Positions 47,370 through 59,507 are shown, counted from the first letter of the stretch. The stretch is DNA of 64,000 bases from Allacma fusca (GCA_947179485.1 OX359246.1:744001-808000), one strand, 5' to 3'. Numbers and translations: made by a program. The notes: generated from the letters alone by a model not told the origin.

Positions 47370-49183
47370 GTAATCTTTCCCATCTTTTCCATTCATCTTC
47401 CCTTCGGAATGCATATTTTCCGGGCAGATGTCCAAAACAATTTGAATTTTTCCCCTGTAATCCCAATCTGAATGCTTTATGTATGCATGTACATGCATTT
47501 GGGTGAATCTCTGGGAGAAATTGGACACTGCTCAGTCATTTACTTCAAATATTTGGACGACTTTCAAAAATCCGGTATAGTTTATATATCTTCAAAGGAT
47601 TTATGCGCGGAAGAACAATACGGTTTGCAAACATTGGGTGGGAAATTCAAAATTTTAAAGATAAAACTAAAATTTCTGAAAAAGTTTCCCGAATTTAAGG
47701 GCTAAAGTTATAATCCTTAAATATTTTACATGGTTTTGAAAATTTAAGCCTTCATGCAAATACGGTTCAAAAAAATTCAAATTTTTAAATTGAGCGAAAT
47801 CTCGGATACATCGATGCGCGTCAATTCTGGTCGTAATGTTTTCAAAATTGGGAAACATTTTATCTAAATGGTTTAAAAACCATTAAAATTTCAAAATTTT
47901 TTTGAATTAAAATTTTAAAAGAAAAAATGTGAAATACATATTTTTGAAAAACAAAATTTATTTTTGTTAGCGGTCATGGTATTGGTACAGCTAAAAAAAT
48001 CCCTTTGTAAGAGCGCCTTTATAGAGAGAGATCTAGCTTCATGGGAATTTCCTCCACAAAAGTGGTTTTCCATTGAAAACCCCTCTAAAATTTGGAGGAT
48101 TCCAGCGAGAGCCCATGAATTCGTTTGGATATGGATGTGACCGCAGCCCTCTCCTCTGGAAATCCAATCTCAATTAGTCAAGCCATTCTCTTTCCCCATT
48201 GAATTTTACATTAGCGAGACAGGGAAAGCACAGGGAAGAGGTCCCCTCTTCGCAAATGATTTTCACCCGAAACCCCGTCCAGGTACAGCACTCCGACTTT
48301 TGCGTCAAATATCCTTCCCCGGAGCGAAACCGCTATTTAAATTGACACAGAGGCTTCTTGAAAGACAGTCAGTCATTGGCCTTGTCAATTTGCATTCTGA
48401 ATAGCATTTCCCCGAAAACCTCTTTATAGCGGCCCCCTTTAAAAAAATCCATATTTTAAAGGTAAGCTCCACTAAATTTCCCCCAAAAAAATAAACAAAT
48501 TTCAAAAAATGCCGAAAAATAGCAAAACCTCGATACAGCGGCGTTTTTGTCCTTGGTAAATGTATATAGCTTTAGGGGCAGGGAAATTAAAATTTTATTG
48601 CAAAATTTCTTTGAAAATGGAAACAATGCCGCATAGAGATTTCATTGCATCTGGGAGAATTTCATTCATTCAATATTCAACAAGTGGTCATTCAAGGGAA
48701 CGTCTAGCTTCCGACAATTCCGTATCCCTCTCTGGCAATTTTTATGCCCATGTTAACAAATGCAAGCCCAAAATTCGAATTTTCCCAAGAGATTGCCCCA
48801 AAGTGAGTGCTAGAGATAGGAGTCACTCCGGAGTGCTTTCACTCATAAAGATACACTCGAAAACTTCCAGGGAATAGAGTCGAACCTCTTTATAGGGACT
48901 TGGGCAAACATTGGGTTAATTGTAGGGAATTTCTAGAGCGCCGCTGTAACAAGGATCCGATCTTCGGCCCCTAGTCCGAAGTCCTATCAAAGGATCCGTT
49001 ACATGGAAGGTCTACTATGTCACAGGAAGGTGAAGAGCTTATTCGGATGACAGAGGGAAAAATAACAGGATGAGGTCTTCATTTGTTAAAGCATATATTT
49101 ATAGGGACATCTGAAATGAGGAGAGCCGTTCCTCTAATCTTAAGTGAAAAGAGAGCTCTGACGGAGAGCGAGAGGACGATGGA
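47370..49183. other. Right B'-C' intron and exon C' promoter region
   Basis: Non-coding. It contains one short inverted-repeat element (48875-48963), with the inner word CGATACAGCGGCG near 48.53 kb possibly marking an older one. The 105-residue frame at 48560-48877 has no domain. Confidence 0.45.
48875..48963. mobile_element. Short inverted-repeat element (MITE-like)
   Basis: Starts TAGAGTCGAACCTCTTTATA. The far end reverse-complements to GATCGGATCCTTGTTACAGC. The shared TCG(A/G)(A/T)CCT core and spacing fit the family, but the inner parts differ. Confidence 0.4.
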
Positions 49184-49204
49184 GAGAGGGACAGTGAGGG
49201 AATT
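49184..49204 (+). promoter_or_regulatory. Promoter-proximal element upstream of exon C', right copy
   Basis: This is the 21-base identical mirror partner of 38042-38062. It sits in a CT/GA-rich tract that is partly self-complementary (AGTGAGGGA ... TCCCTCACT). Confidence 0.5.
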
Positions 49205-49460
49205 TTCCTCTCACTTCCCTCACTCTTCACTCTCTGCTCTGTCCCTGCACATCTGCTTAAACCCATTGGAAGTTCCTCTTTCAAAAGTCCCGCCAATTCA
49301 AACAGTTTTTACAATTTTTTTGAAACGAGCGCGTTTTTTAAAAATCCCGCCAAATTTGAACTTAACTTTGTTCTCCGTGGGAAGTTTCTCAGCGCCTCAC
49401 ATTTTCGCGCGTTTGAAGGCCTCGCAGTGTGTGGGAAGTGGGAACCAAGATTTCAGACCG

Positions 49461-49502
49461 CATTCAAATTTTTCCCGGCCAATTATCCCTAGCGCCGTCG
49501 CT
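49461..49502 (+). promoter_or_regulatory. Conserved 5' leader of exon C'
   Basis: Right-arm partner of 37762-37802, with the shared blocks CATTCAAAT, TTCCCG and GCCG(T/A)CGC directly before the ATG. Confidence 0.5.
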
Positions 49503-49601
49503 ATGGCAATGTACGACGCGGGGAGTTGCAAATTGACCCCGCGAGCCGGCGCTGCTGGACCGGAGGGTGAAATGGACGCCCTTCTTTTGGGGACTACCTG
49601 G
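49503..49601 (+). CDS. Alternative first exon C' of the right paralog
   Basis: This 33-codon exon reads MAMYDAGSCK at its start and EGEMDALLLGTT just before the donor TGG|GTAAGC (phase 0). About 25 of 33 residues match the left exon C, including 10 identical residues at the start and 12 near the end. The variable centre is rich in Pro, Gly and Ala. The open frame extends upstream of the ATG, but the leader homology with the left copy is out of frame there, so translation should start at this ATG (GCTATGG context). It probably supplies one of several interchangeable N-termini for a protein whose body lies right of the window. Confidence 0.85.
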
Positions 49602-49902
49602 GTAAGCAAATTTTTGTAACGTGAAGCGCGTCAGAAGTTAATTTTCCAATTTTTTGTGAAAGCGCGGGAAAATTTGAAAACGTGAATTTACAAATTTTAG
49701 TAGGTTTTTTTGTAGGGAAATTTTTTGCAAGGATTCTATAGGCTGGGGGCTATAGCGAGAGTACACTGTATCCGATGCCTTGAGGTGTGACTCGTCGAGA
49801 GTAAATTAAGAGGAAAGGGCATAAGTTTTAATTGCTCCGTAAGACAATATGCTAGCAGGGCCTGGAGTGAGTGGGAACGGCAGAAATGGTGTGGGTCGGG
49901 GA

Positions 49903-50027
49903 TGATAATTGGGCCTGAGGAGACAGGAGGCGTTAATTGGACGAGGCGGGAAGAAGAGGGTAAATTTGTGGAAGAGGCAACGTCTGGAAATAAATCTCGG
50001 ACTTAATTCCCGTCAACGTCCCAAAAC
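49903..50027. promoter_or_regulatory. Conserved non-coding block in the right C'-D' intron
   Basis: Same-orientation partner of 36342-36460, with the core GCGTTAATTGGACGAGGCGG plus three further shared blocks. It lies 0.3 kb downstream of the C' donor. It is a candidate enhancer or a copy of a dispersed repeat. Confidence 0.5.
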
Positions 50028-50029
50028 TA

Positions 50030-50054
50030 TCCTCTCTTTCTCTCTCTCTCTCTC
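50030..50054. repeat. (CT)n microsatellite
   Basis: About 25 bases of CT dinucleotides with one TT interruption. Confidence 0.85.
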
Positions 50055-50426
50055 GAAACCTTCCACGCGCCTTATGCATACACAAATCAAATGGAGTCCA
50101 AAAAACAAGAGGGCGGCTACAGTCTACAGTCCAGCCTCGATGCATCGGTTCGCATCGGCCTGCATCGCCAACCTTTTAAAATCCCTTCTGACTACCAAAA
50201 TACAACACATTTTGATAAACTCCAAGATTTTTGCTCATTTTGCTCCGATACACTAACGTCCCACTGTAGGGTTTTCCAATAGCGTTAAATTTGATCCCGA
50301 GCTTGTTCCATGTAATGAGTTGTGACTTTTCCAAAGGGCTTTTAAATGAAAGTTGTTTTTCATGTTCCTCAAATTAATCCCATTGTTTTCCTTCTCTTGC
50401 AATTTTCTTCAAGGAGACTTCCCAGG

Positions 50427-50611
50427 TACAGGTCCCCTCTCGCTATAACGGATAGCCTTCTTCCTCAAAAATTTTTGCAAATTTTTTTAAAAATTTGAAA
50501 ACATTTTCTGAGATCTTCAAAATTGGATTGTTTTCCACAAATTCGCGGAAGTTTTTTTCAAAAAATCCGGGAATTTCCGGGTCGCGGCTGTTATATCGAG
50601 ATCCCCTTGTA
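50427..50611. mobile_element. Short inverted-repeat element (MITE-like)
   Basis: The left end is TACAGGTCCCCTCTCGCTAT and the reverse-complemented right end is TACAAGGGGATCTCGATATA, both continuing AAC(G/A)G. The terminal repeats align over about 25 bases. The interior of about 130 bases is non-coding. Confidence 0.6.
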
Positions 50612-52277
50612 GGAGCGAAACTACTTTCTCCCATGTCTTTGAACTGAAAGCCAACTGTCACGACGGAGTGCATCTCAGGGACGCAATCAAAGGTGAAGTG
50701 GTTGTTTAGTTTTTGGAGGAAACTCTCGGAAAGAATTCTCTTGTTCTCAAAGATCTGCTGGGATAATTCTAAGAGAGAGTCTGTTATATCCAGGTTTTAC
50801 TGTTAGTTCCACCTGAAATGTTTTTACTACACTGAAGATCCAATAAAGGAAAGTGGAGTACTTTACCCTTGAGCTTTTATCTGTATGGTTTGTAGATTAC
50901 GGCCTTTTTGTCTTATATGGACCAGTTGGGTCTGGATACAGTCAACCCTTGCTATAACGACCCTTTGCGTGTATATTTGTATTCGGACCATTTCCGCTTT
51001 CACTAGTCGCTTCGTTAGAGAGCCTCCGAGGAGACCTCTCTCATTTGCATTCTTAAATAGTCCGAAAAAAATAACTCTGCTTGGGACACACTCAATGACA
51101 AACAAAAAGCGGGGCTGGAGGTGAATTTTAAATACAAAGTTTACAGTGGACATTTATTAGCAAGGCTGTATTTTTATAGTTTGCACGTTTTGTGTATATA
51201 TGTAGAACGTTGGGATGACTTGATCTCATTTGGTTTGAGAGAGGAAAAAATTTATTGTGTTTTGACAAGGGATGCCGTAATGATTTGGACGGAGGCCCAT
51301 CCACTGCAATGCTAATGTTAGGGCTGAAAGACTCAAAGTGAGGAATGAGTAGAAGCGAGAGATTCAGAAGGAACAAAATTATACGAAGGTTTTTTTTCTC
51401 TCTTGTGTCTTCTGGAGGAAGGAGTTTGCGCGGGAAATTCCGCAGAAAATACGATGAGCTTTGGGAATTTTCCCTCAAACACACATTTCCCCACAAGTCT
51501 CTCAACCATTAGGGAGGCTCGGAGGAGCAATGCAATTTTTCACTTGTGGCTCCATTTATCAAAGAAACATCATTTTCTCGGATCATATTCTGACGTCTGA
51601 CAATTTCCACAAAAATATTATCAATTGAGGATCTTTAAAATTTTTAGTGAATTTTTAAAAGAATTTTGAAAACAATTTACTACTAAAGTTAAATTATGTG
51701 AAATTTTTAATCGGCTGAGAAAAAAAATTAAATTGATAATTTTGCTTTGAGTCAAAATTTTACAAGAGAAATTTTTACCCATTTTTTGGAATTATCCTGG
51801 AAACAAATTTTTTAATTTGGAAATATGTGCGAAAAAATATTTTTTCACATCGAAATTGAAATATTGTGACCAATTTTGTTGGTTTGTGAAATATTAACTT
51901 TTATTTAAATTTATACTGAAAATTGTGCGTTATGATGAGGTTTTGCTTCATCGAAAAAACAGACGTTTTTGGAAGTGGTTTTTAGGGTGAAATTTTATTG
52001 CGAGCTTGAGTAAACAAAAGTGAAGGAAAGAAGCGGGGCAAAGTGAAATTAGGTGGTTTTACAGTACATTGTGGTTAGTGATGCAACCCTATGGAATAGT
52101 AGTTGTTGCAGACTGTCATACAAAATTTCTATTGTGTGTAAGCGTAAAAAATGTGAATTTAGGGGTTCAAGTGAGGAATTGAATACAACTTCGATGCAAA
52201 CTATTATAAAAGATTTGGCAAATTTTGAAAAAAAGGGTGGTGTTTTAAATTGTGTGTGAGAAAATTTGTGGAGTGGA

Positions 52278-52332
52278 AAATCGGTTTGCATTGAAATGAG
52301 CGGGTGATTCGGAAAAATGAAGTGACATCGGA
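52278..52332 (+). promoter_or_regulatory. Conserved leader and core promoter region of exon D'
   Basis: Right-arm partner of 27421-27475, with AGTGACATCGGA next to the ATG, TGAGCGG further upstream, and an in-frame TGA. Confidence 0.5.
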
Positions 52333-52440
52333 ATGAGTCAGAGGCAAAAGGCCGGTGCGGCTTCTTCTGGGAAACGAAGCACGCGATTGCATCGGCGACA
52401 GGACAGTATTCAGGATGAGAAAACCGCTAAATTTATTCGG
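52333..52440 (+). CDS. Alternative first exon D' of the right paralog
   Basis: This 36-codon exon begins MSQRQKAGAA and ends KFIR at CGG|GTGAGA, phase 0. It is the best conserved pair in the window: 22 consecutive residues from about position 15 are identical to the left exon D, while synonymous positions differ. That pattern is what purifying selection on a coding exon gives. An in-frame TGA lies just before the conserved leader AGTGACATCGGA, so the ATG is the start. It is a basic N-terminal segment with a possible kinase site (RRQDS). It is only 2.7 kb from C', compared with 10.2 kb between C and D on the left. Confidence 0.88.
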
Positions 52441-52789
52441 GTGAGAATTGTATTTATAATTAGTCATTAAGCTCGATGGAGAAGAACCCATGTGGGGTTT
52501 CGGCCACTTTGGCCCGAGTAATTGGCCAAGTTGACCTGGCGGCCATTTTTGAAGTTAAGTGGCGGCTTGTTGGCCAATTTTGACAACTACCCACTTGTAG
52601 GTAAAAACATTTTAGGGAATAGTAGCTATAAGTATATTGCTACAAACAGTTTTGCCCGCCTATAAGTTTGGCCACATTTTTAGCTTGACTTGTGTAGACT
52701 GGCGAAAATATTTGTTTCCTTTCAAGCCACTGTCAAAGTTTGGCCGAGTTAAGATATCTGACCAAAATCAAGGCAAACATTTAAAAATC

Positions 52790-53330
52790 ATCCGAGATTT
52801 CGACTCGACATGGAAGTTGGCCGAAATTGACGTTCGACGTAGATATTTGGCCACTTTTTAACGCTATGTGGTTGTTTAATTTTATCACTCGGCACAGGAG
52901 GTTGATCAATGTTTTGATTCGGCGTTGGATGTTGGCCGTAATTTCCACTCGTTACAGAAAGTTGGCTGAAATTTTCACTCGACATGGGAAGTTAGACATA
53001 TTTTCCACTCGGCCTGGATAATTGGCTAAAATGTTGACTATGCATACGAGGTTAGCCAAAAATTTGATTGAGCATATGAAATTGTCTGAAATTAAGACTT
53101 GGCGTAGGAATTTGGCCGAAATTTTGACGATGCACAAGATGTTGGCCAAAACTTCGACTCGGCATTGAAAGTTGGTCAAAGGTTTGACACTTCATAGGAA
53201 GTTGGCCGAAAATTTGACTAGGTATAAAATGTTGACTAAAATTTCGACTCGTCACAGAAAGCTGGCCGTAAATTTGGTTCGGCCACTAAAGTTGGCCAAA
53301 TGTTTTGCCAGATACAATGATCTGGTCAAA
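52790..53330. repeat. Degenerate 30-32-bp tandem array
   Basis: About 17 diverged copies of a unit such as GTTGGCCAAAACTTCGACTC followed by GGCATTGAAA. It begins 0.35 kb downstream of exon D'. It is older-looking than the left-arm 30-bp array in the equivalent D-E intron, and the two units are not obviously related beyond length and GGCC/GGTC words. Confidence 0.85.
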
Positions 53331-56300
53331 AATGAATACAACACGCCTGACGGTACCCAACGTTTACTATGCTAAAACTGGATCTTCCCAGAACTACCTA
53401 CAATTTTCGCCATTCATACGAAAACGTCGTCGTCCTTCCAAATGTTTCTAATTTGCCCCACGAATAATTACCCAACTCTTAAGGTCTTAATATTTGCCAG
53501 TTTGAGAAAAACTGGTCACTGGAAGCATTGTCTACACTTCCAAGACCCTAAAAGAATCTTCTCTTAATTCTGCAAAAACGCTTTTCACACAGTTCCGCAT
53601 TAACCAGAGTCGACTGTACACAAATATTACCCTCCCAACATGGCTATTTCACTATACACTAAAAACATCCTCCTTACCTGAAAAGTGTCTTTTGAACAAG
53701 TTCCAGACACACGGCTCCTTTGCAAGATCCGTAATAGCCAATTCTGACTGTCTCTACACACACGATTCTCATAAGGTCTCTATGCTCACGTGCTCCCTGA
53801 GCAGTTTATGACCACAGTACAAACAATTACCAGCTCTGACACAAGCAATAACCTCCTTTGCTCCATTATTCAAAGGATCCTTCTTACTCTAAGTCTAATT
53901 TCTTAAAATTCCCAAGGCGGGGACGCTCGTCCATGTCACACTGTACTTGCACTGCAGTAACAGACCCATGGATTTGCTCTGCTAATGAAACTGCAGACAA
54001 GGTCCGTTAAGGGGACGAGTCCCTAAATTAATTAATGGGGATTTTATCACCCAACAAATCCATCCAGAGTCAAAAAGAGCAGCTGCCCTACAATTTTCAT
54101 ACAAAATCTATCCCAACACAACCAGGGTCTACTCTACACCAAAATGTCCCTCTTCCCCCAACGAGTCTCTAAATTTAACCCTAAATTATGTCAAATACAT
54201 ATAACAAGTCCCAATTTTCCTCCTGAAAATCCAATTGCTGTTATAACGAGACCCCACTGTTATTCTAAGCGTTTTTTTCCTCTCAAAATAATTTTCTCAC
54301 ACTGCATAAATTTCTGACTTATTTTTACGCTTTGCTCGTGGAAATTATTCCAAGGGAAAGAGGTAAAAAATTCTCTGAGAATAGGAACTACATATGGCGG
54401 GCTGTTTGAAAATTTCAACACATTTTTAATTTACGACAGGGATGTTTGTTTAATCCCACGTAAATAATTCTGTCTGCTTATCATCCTTAGCTCTAGCGCC
54501 GTCTTTTTTTTAGGAACACAGTTTACTCTTCAAAAAAAAAATTGAGTCCAAGGAGTAAATAATTCTTTCAATTTATTTATTTTCCTGATATTTCACTGCT
54601 TTCTCAAGGCAAGGATTTTGTGGGGAAATTTTCTCAAATTAGTCTTTGGGATAACCAACTTTGGATTTTTTTTTCTGTGGGGTGTGCGAGAGAAAAATGT
54701 TTTTGTGTCTGAGTGAGAATTGATGGGAAAAGTTGACAAGAAATGCAGTCAAGCATTTGGGGCCGGAAGAAAACAAAAAAATCAACAATAACTCAACTCT
54801 GCTGTCACATCAGTTTTTTCCTGATCCTATATCATTGGTCCTCTCAGTAAAAATATTTTTTTTATTATGCAGGAGAGTATTTTTGTATACCCGTATATTT
54901 GACAAAAAAAAATTTAAGGGTAGTGCTCAAAAATAAATCAAAGAAATTTGAAGGGGTAATTTTGAAAAAAAAATTTTTTGGGCAATATTGAAGATAAAGA
55001 AAAAGAGGTTGAAATGAAATTAAAAATTGGGGAGAAAGTTGTGTAAAATTTTTGGGATTGTAGGGAAATGTTTGAGATAGGGGATTTGAATGACAGGAGA
55101 GAAGTTATGCTAACGAGGGACATTGTGCGTGGGAACAAAACAGGAATGACTACATTTTCTTTTTGCTATCTCTCTGGAAGTTTGTTTTCTTGGGAATTAC
55201 CGTCTCAATTTTCATGCTCATAGTCAAGGTTTGGTGTAACTCTTCCGAAGAGCTTTTTAACAAGTTGTGAGATGTCTGCCAACCATTCTGGTCACTCTGA
55301 GAAACTTCTTCCCAAAGCTCGGATCCTCAACTTTCCCCTAACTTTCCAATACAGGGGGTTCTCTGTGGAGGAGCATCTCTGGATTTTAAAACCTTTCAAA
55401 AATTAGCTATCATTTGGGTTACAATTGTGGGGGATATTTTTTTCCGTCGCTGTTTCCGATGTGGGGTGAATTTTGCATTTCCTTACATTTTTACATATTT
55501 GCAATTTTTATCCTATGGTTTTCCCGTACATTTTGACACTGTCTGGCCGACAGAAGTGATCAATCCCTTTGCCCAAAAAATGTAGAATTTGACCTCATTT
55601 CCAACCTTTAGCCTATCTCAGTGTGGATCTCAAATTTTTCAACCGGATTTTCCTACAAATTTTTCTTCTAATTTTTAAATGTTTCCCCAAAATTTTGAAT
55701 TTGCAAATTTTTAAATATACACAGATATTCTCAAATTTTTTAATTAATTTTAAATTCAATATGAAAATTTGTCAATATTTGTGCAAATTATCCACTTTTC
55801 AATTTTTACCTAAATTTCAAAGTCAATAATTTAAACATCATTGGCTAAATTTTGATATTTATAGCAAAATATTCCTTTCTTTACTAAATTTTTCAATTGA
55901 CCTCTTTATTTCCAAGTTTCTGTTTAAGTTAAAAATTGTTACCATAATTTTCAAGTTTAGATGTAAATTTTAGGATAAATTTAGATTTTTTTGGCCAGAT
56001 GATCTAACTTTTACCAAAATTTTCTACTTTCATCAAAGTTTTCAAAAATCTGTCCAAATTTGTACTTTAATTTTTTACTTCAAATTTTCAATTGTTTACC
56101 GAGATTCTCTTGTTTTTACCTAAATGTGAAATTTTTTGCCCTAAATTTCATTTTGTATCCCTGCTTTTTAGTTTTTCAAAACAATTTGTACAGGTTTTAT
56201 TACAATTTCAAGTTTTTAACTAAATTTTGTCATACACACAAAAGTTGCAAAATTTGCTCCCTGAATTAAAAAATTTTGCCACAATTTTTCACCAGATTTT

Positions 56301-57470
56301 AAAATGTCAACCCTGATCTTCAAGACGCTGTCAAAATCTCGCGATTTGACAATTGCACAAAAAGTTTACATTTTTAACTGAATATTCGCACTGTTGGTTG
56401 TCTCAATTTAAATTTAACTTTTTTTAAGTATTTATGCCGCAAATTTTCGTTGACGTTTGCTCAATTTTATTGAAAGTCGCTCCAAGGTTTAAACTATTTA
56501 ACCCAAATTTGTTCTTCTACTTGGAAAAAATTTGTCAAAGTTTTGCAAAATATTTTCAGCACAGTTCCCAGAATTTGCCCCAACTTCCGTGAAATTTCCT
56601 CTGCTGGGCGTGCATGAAATTTGGCTTCAATTCATTTCTACGTAGCGTAATTTTAAAATGGGCACCTAACTAAGGGTCTACCACACGAGGGTACCACTGT
56701 ATACACAGGGTACTGTTAAACTCCCGCAAATTTTCACTCATTTAGTTCCCATAATAAGACTAGCCTTTTAGTAGCCATGTAGCCCTGTTTTTACATGGTA
56801 AGTAAATGGAGCGAAAATTCAAGATAAAACTTTCACTCAAACTTCCTTCCTTTTCTTTTCCTCTCCCATTTTTCTTTATCTTTTTTCAAAAAGGAAAGCA
56901 CAACCGTAACTTTTCCCCCTTTACGAACAATACGACGCCTAATGTCCAACCTCCCTACAATGACCCCCTAATCAGCCGAGAATTCTACCCCGATATTTAT
57001 CTTTATGCCTCGCTGAGCCCTTACAATATAAAAAAAACAAAATAAAACTCTTTACAACGCCACCCACAAACATTTACTCCTCAAAATCTAAAAACATTTT
57101 TTTTCGAAATGCTCCAAAACCTTATCCTGCAAATACCTTCCACATTTAAAATGCAAGCTTCCGTTACACTCAGAATTTACTTCCCCCAAAATATAATATT
57201 GTGTGAAGAAAATATACGGGAGCCAAACCCACGATTCCCGCTAAACCCTCAGCAACTTTTCCGGACGGGTTTAAATTCTGACATGTAAATTTATTTGCTT
57301 ACCCAAAATAAATACAGTACCCTCTCGCTCAGCGTTACAACCTCCGTTCAAAATTTCAAAATTCCCGCAAATTTCCCCCTTTTGAGAAAATGATTTTTTT
57401 TAATACAAAAACCCGGGGCACAACGTATAAATTTTAAAAACCGAATTTCTGGTCACTTTTACGGGCGCCA
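53331..57470. other. Right D'-E' intron, part 1
   Basis: AT-rich non-coding sequence. A very T-rich, low-complexity tract (55.4-56.5 kb) opens Phe/Leu-rich chance frames. Element ends are seen at 54239-54262 (GCTGTTATAACGAGACCCCA) and about 57314 (TACAGTACCCTCTCGCTCAG). Confidence 0.45.
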
Positions 57471-57668
57471 TCATAGCGTGAGCCTCCTGTAGAGATGCTC
57501 ACCGCCTCCAATGAGTCTTCCTCCGGCCCTGATCTCCCGCTGGTCATCCGGAGTTTGCAAATGCTCAAAAGTAAATATTTTACTAGACGTCTTTGACTTT
57601 CTCCGGCTTTCTCCTCCAAAAATTTCCCATATCTCTTCCCTCAGAGAGTCCAAAAGACCTAAATGCAT
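57471..57668 (-). CDS. Candidate small ORF, 65 residues, antisense in the D'-E' intron
   Basis: The frame begins MHLGLLDSLREEIWEIFGG and later reads FTFEHLQTPDDQREIRAGG before ending RRLTL and a stop. Its composition is balanced and charged, unlike the Phe/Lys/Asn-rich chance frames around it. The locus is ambiguous. A GTGAGC donor at 57502-57497 could end a 15-codon phase-0 exon in another minus frame (ATG at 57547). On the plus strand, a frame starting at 57496 (MLTASNESSSGPDLP) reaches a GTAAAT donor in phase 1. I cannot say which, if any, is used. Function unknown. Confidence 0.3.
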   Translation of the reverse strand: MHLGLLDSLREEIWEIFGGESRRKSKTSSKIFTFEHLQTPDDQREIRAGGRLIGGGEHLYRRLTL

Positions 57669-59507
57669 TTCCTTCTCAAAGTAAAAATCTCTGTATAAAA
57701 TTCCCTTACAATCCAAACCGTCTCAAAATTTACAAAAAATAATGCACCTGAAACATTTTGCGTTCCAACAAAAAAAAAGTTAAATTTGGACCCTTTTACT
57801 TTTCCCGAGAAAATATTTGTAACATTTTCCCTCTCTTGACCAGGAACAGGGTTCTGGGAGAAAAAGAAGGAATTGCCAAAAGCGGGACTGGCTCTGACAG
57901 TTTATCTTCGGATGTGGCTTCAAATTTACACCCGCGACAAGCCTTACACAGTGCAGTGCCAGGTACAGGGGGATATCTCTATAGCGTCTGCTCTCCGAGG
58001 ATTTCCCGAAATTTCCGATGCGAAATTTCCCATCGTGCGGAAACTAATCCTTTGACAGGGAGTTCTGGAGCAAAAGCCATCCTGTCATAAGGATGCTTGA
58101 CTGTTCACATGCGAAACTCTACATTTAAAAGATGGGGCAGAGAAGCTTGGACAGAGATCAAAGGCGAGGTGAATGACCCGCATCGGCTAATTGTTCGAAA
58201 AGGAGCGGAGCGAAATAATGAGGACGGGAAGGGAATGTAATTTTTAGGAGGTGAGAGTGAGAGGGAAAAAGAGAGAGAGAGAGAGTTCGTAAATGTAATT
58301 CTTTCAAGGAACAGCCTCTAACTGAATTACAGGTGTTGGCATTAAATTTCATGTCGAATCTCAACTCCGCTCTTCATCAATATTCAGTGAACGAATTTTC
58401 GTTCCATACCATTAGCCTAGCTCTGAAGGAAAAAGCTGTTTTTTTCCGCAAAATATTTAAGGAAAAGAGCCCCTTTCTCCTCCTACGTCGATAGAACTTC
58501 TGGTGTATGCATTTACATGGAACGCTACTATTACAATATTGAATACGCATCAAATAAATAGGACAATAATAAATTGGAAAATATTTAAGTGAATTGTGCA
58601 ATTTCCAGGGAGGAAATAACCCCTTTTTTTCAAAGTCTGGGAAAATTTAGGAACCTCTGTTCTGGAAAATCTGAGGGTTTTTACTGACTAGGTGATAAAA
58701 AATCGCGAATGTGTGTATACCTGGCCATGGTCCAATTCCAACTGAGTCTAGTCTACCCGAGTGACGGTTCCTTTTATAAATGACTTCTTCGTCCCTCTTT
58801 ATCTTCCCTAACTCAGTCCTAGTATTAAAAATCCGTGGGGTTTACAGTCAGACTTCGCTACAAAAGCCCCTTTCATTTTTTTGGCTCCCACAAAAAATTG
58901 ACGCAAATTGAAAATGACGGCGGAAGGAGAGTCTGAGCATATGCAAGGATTCTGTTCTATTGTAGGAAATGTAGTGTCTTGGAGGGGTCCGGCATAGCCA
59001 GGTTTAAATTTGATCCAATTTTCCCTGTCGGTCTTTTTATTAGCAATTTGGCGCTCGTAATAACTCTTTATTTGAGCCTGGTGGGGAGAAAATGAAAATA
59101 AATTCTGGAAGAAAATTTTTGACATTTGTTCATTCCGGGCAGAGTAAATTTTTTTATAACGTTCCATTGATACAATTTTCTTTAGAGCATAACTCAAACT
59201 GAGTGTATGTAATTATAGTTCCATAATACGAAAAAAGAGACTTGCTCTGAATTTAAAAATTGCTGGCAATCGGTACATTTAATTCCCAGCGCCATCTTCT
59301 GTGCAGAATTCACACTGTTTATGGGAAAAGCCTGAAGCTTGCATTCCTTTCCAGTAGAGCTTCTGCAGTCCTGGTTTCAAATCTTGAGCATCTTGAAGGA
59401 TTAAACAAATAAAAAACGAATTTATTTTTAGCGGACTGTAAGTGGGTGAAAGATAAATATGTATTATAAGGAACGTACATTTTTATTCGAAGAAATCTTA
59501 ACCTGGA
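57669..59507. other. Right D'-E' intron, part 2
   Basis: Non-coding. It has a GA run (58269-58285) and one inverted-repeat element (58843-59005). No exon was recognised. Confidence 0.45.
58843..59005. mobile_element. Short inverted-repeat element (MITE-like)
   Basis: Starts TACAGTCAGACTTCGCTACA, and its far end reverse-complements to AAACCTGGCTATGCCGGACC followed by CCTCC. The ends share CT(T/G)(C/G)GCTA and the following CCCCT spacing. A 129-residue minus frame spanning it is a chance frame. Confidence 0.45.

Larger units (their letters stand above)
49602..52277. other. Right C'-D' intron
   Basis: Short compared with its left counterpart (2.7 against 10.2 kb). It holds the conserved block at 49903-50027, a CT run (50030-50054), an inverted-repeat element (50427-50611) and one element end at about 50938 (TACAGTCAACCCTTGCTATA). 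Confidence 0.5.

Noticed and set aside
37663-49601. A recent perfect palindrome or assembly artefact at the centre
   Set aside because: Only exons and short elements match between arms. Synonymous sites, introns and distances differ, so the arms are long diverged.
55400-56500. Several Phe/Leu-rich plus frames that look like membrane proteins
   Set aside because: The region is a T-rich low-complexity tract, and the frames have no conserved motif or start context.
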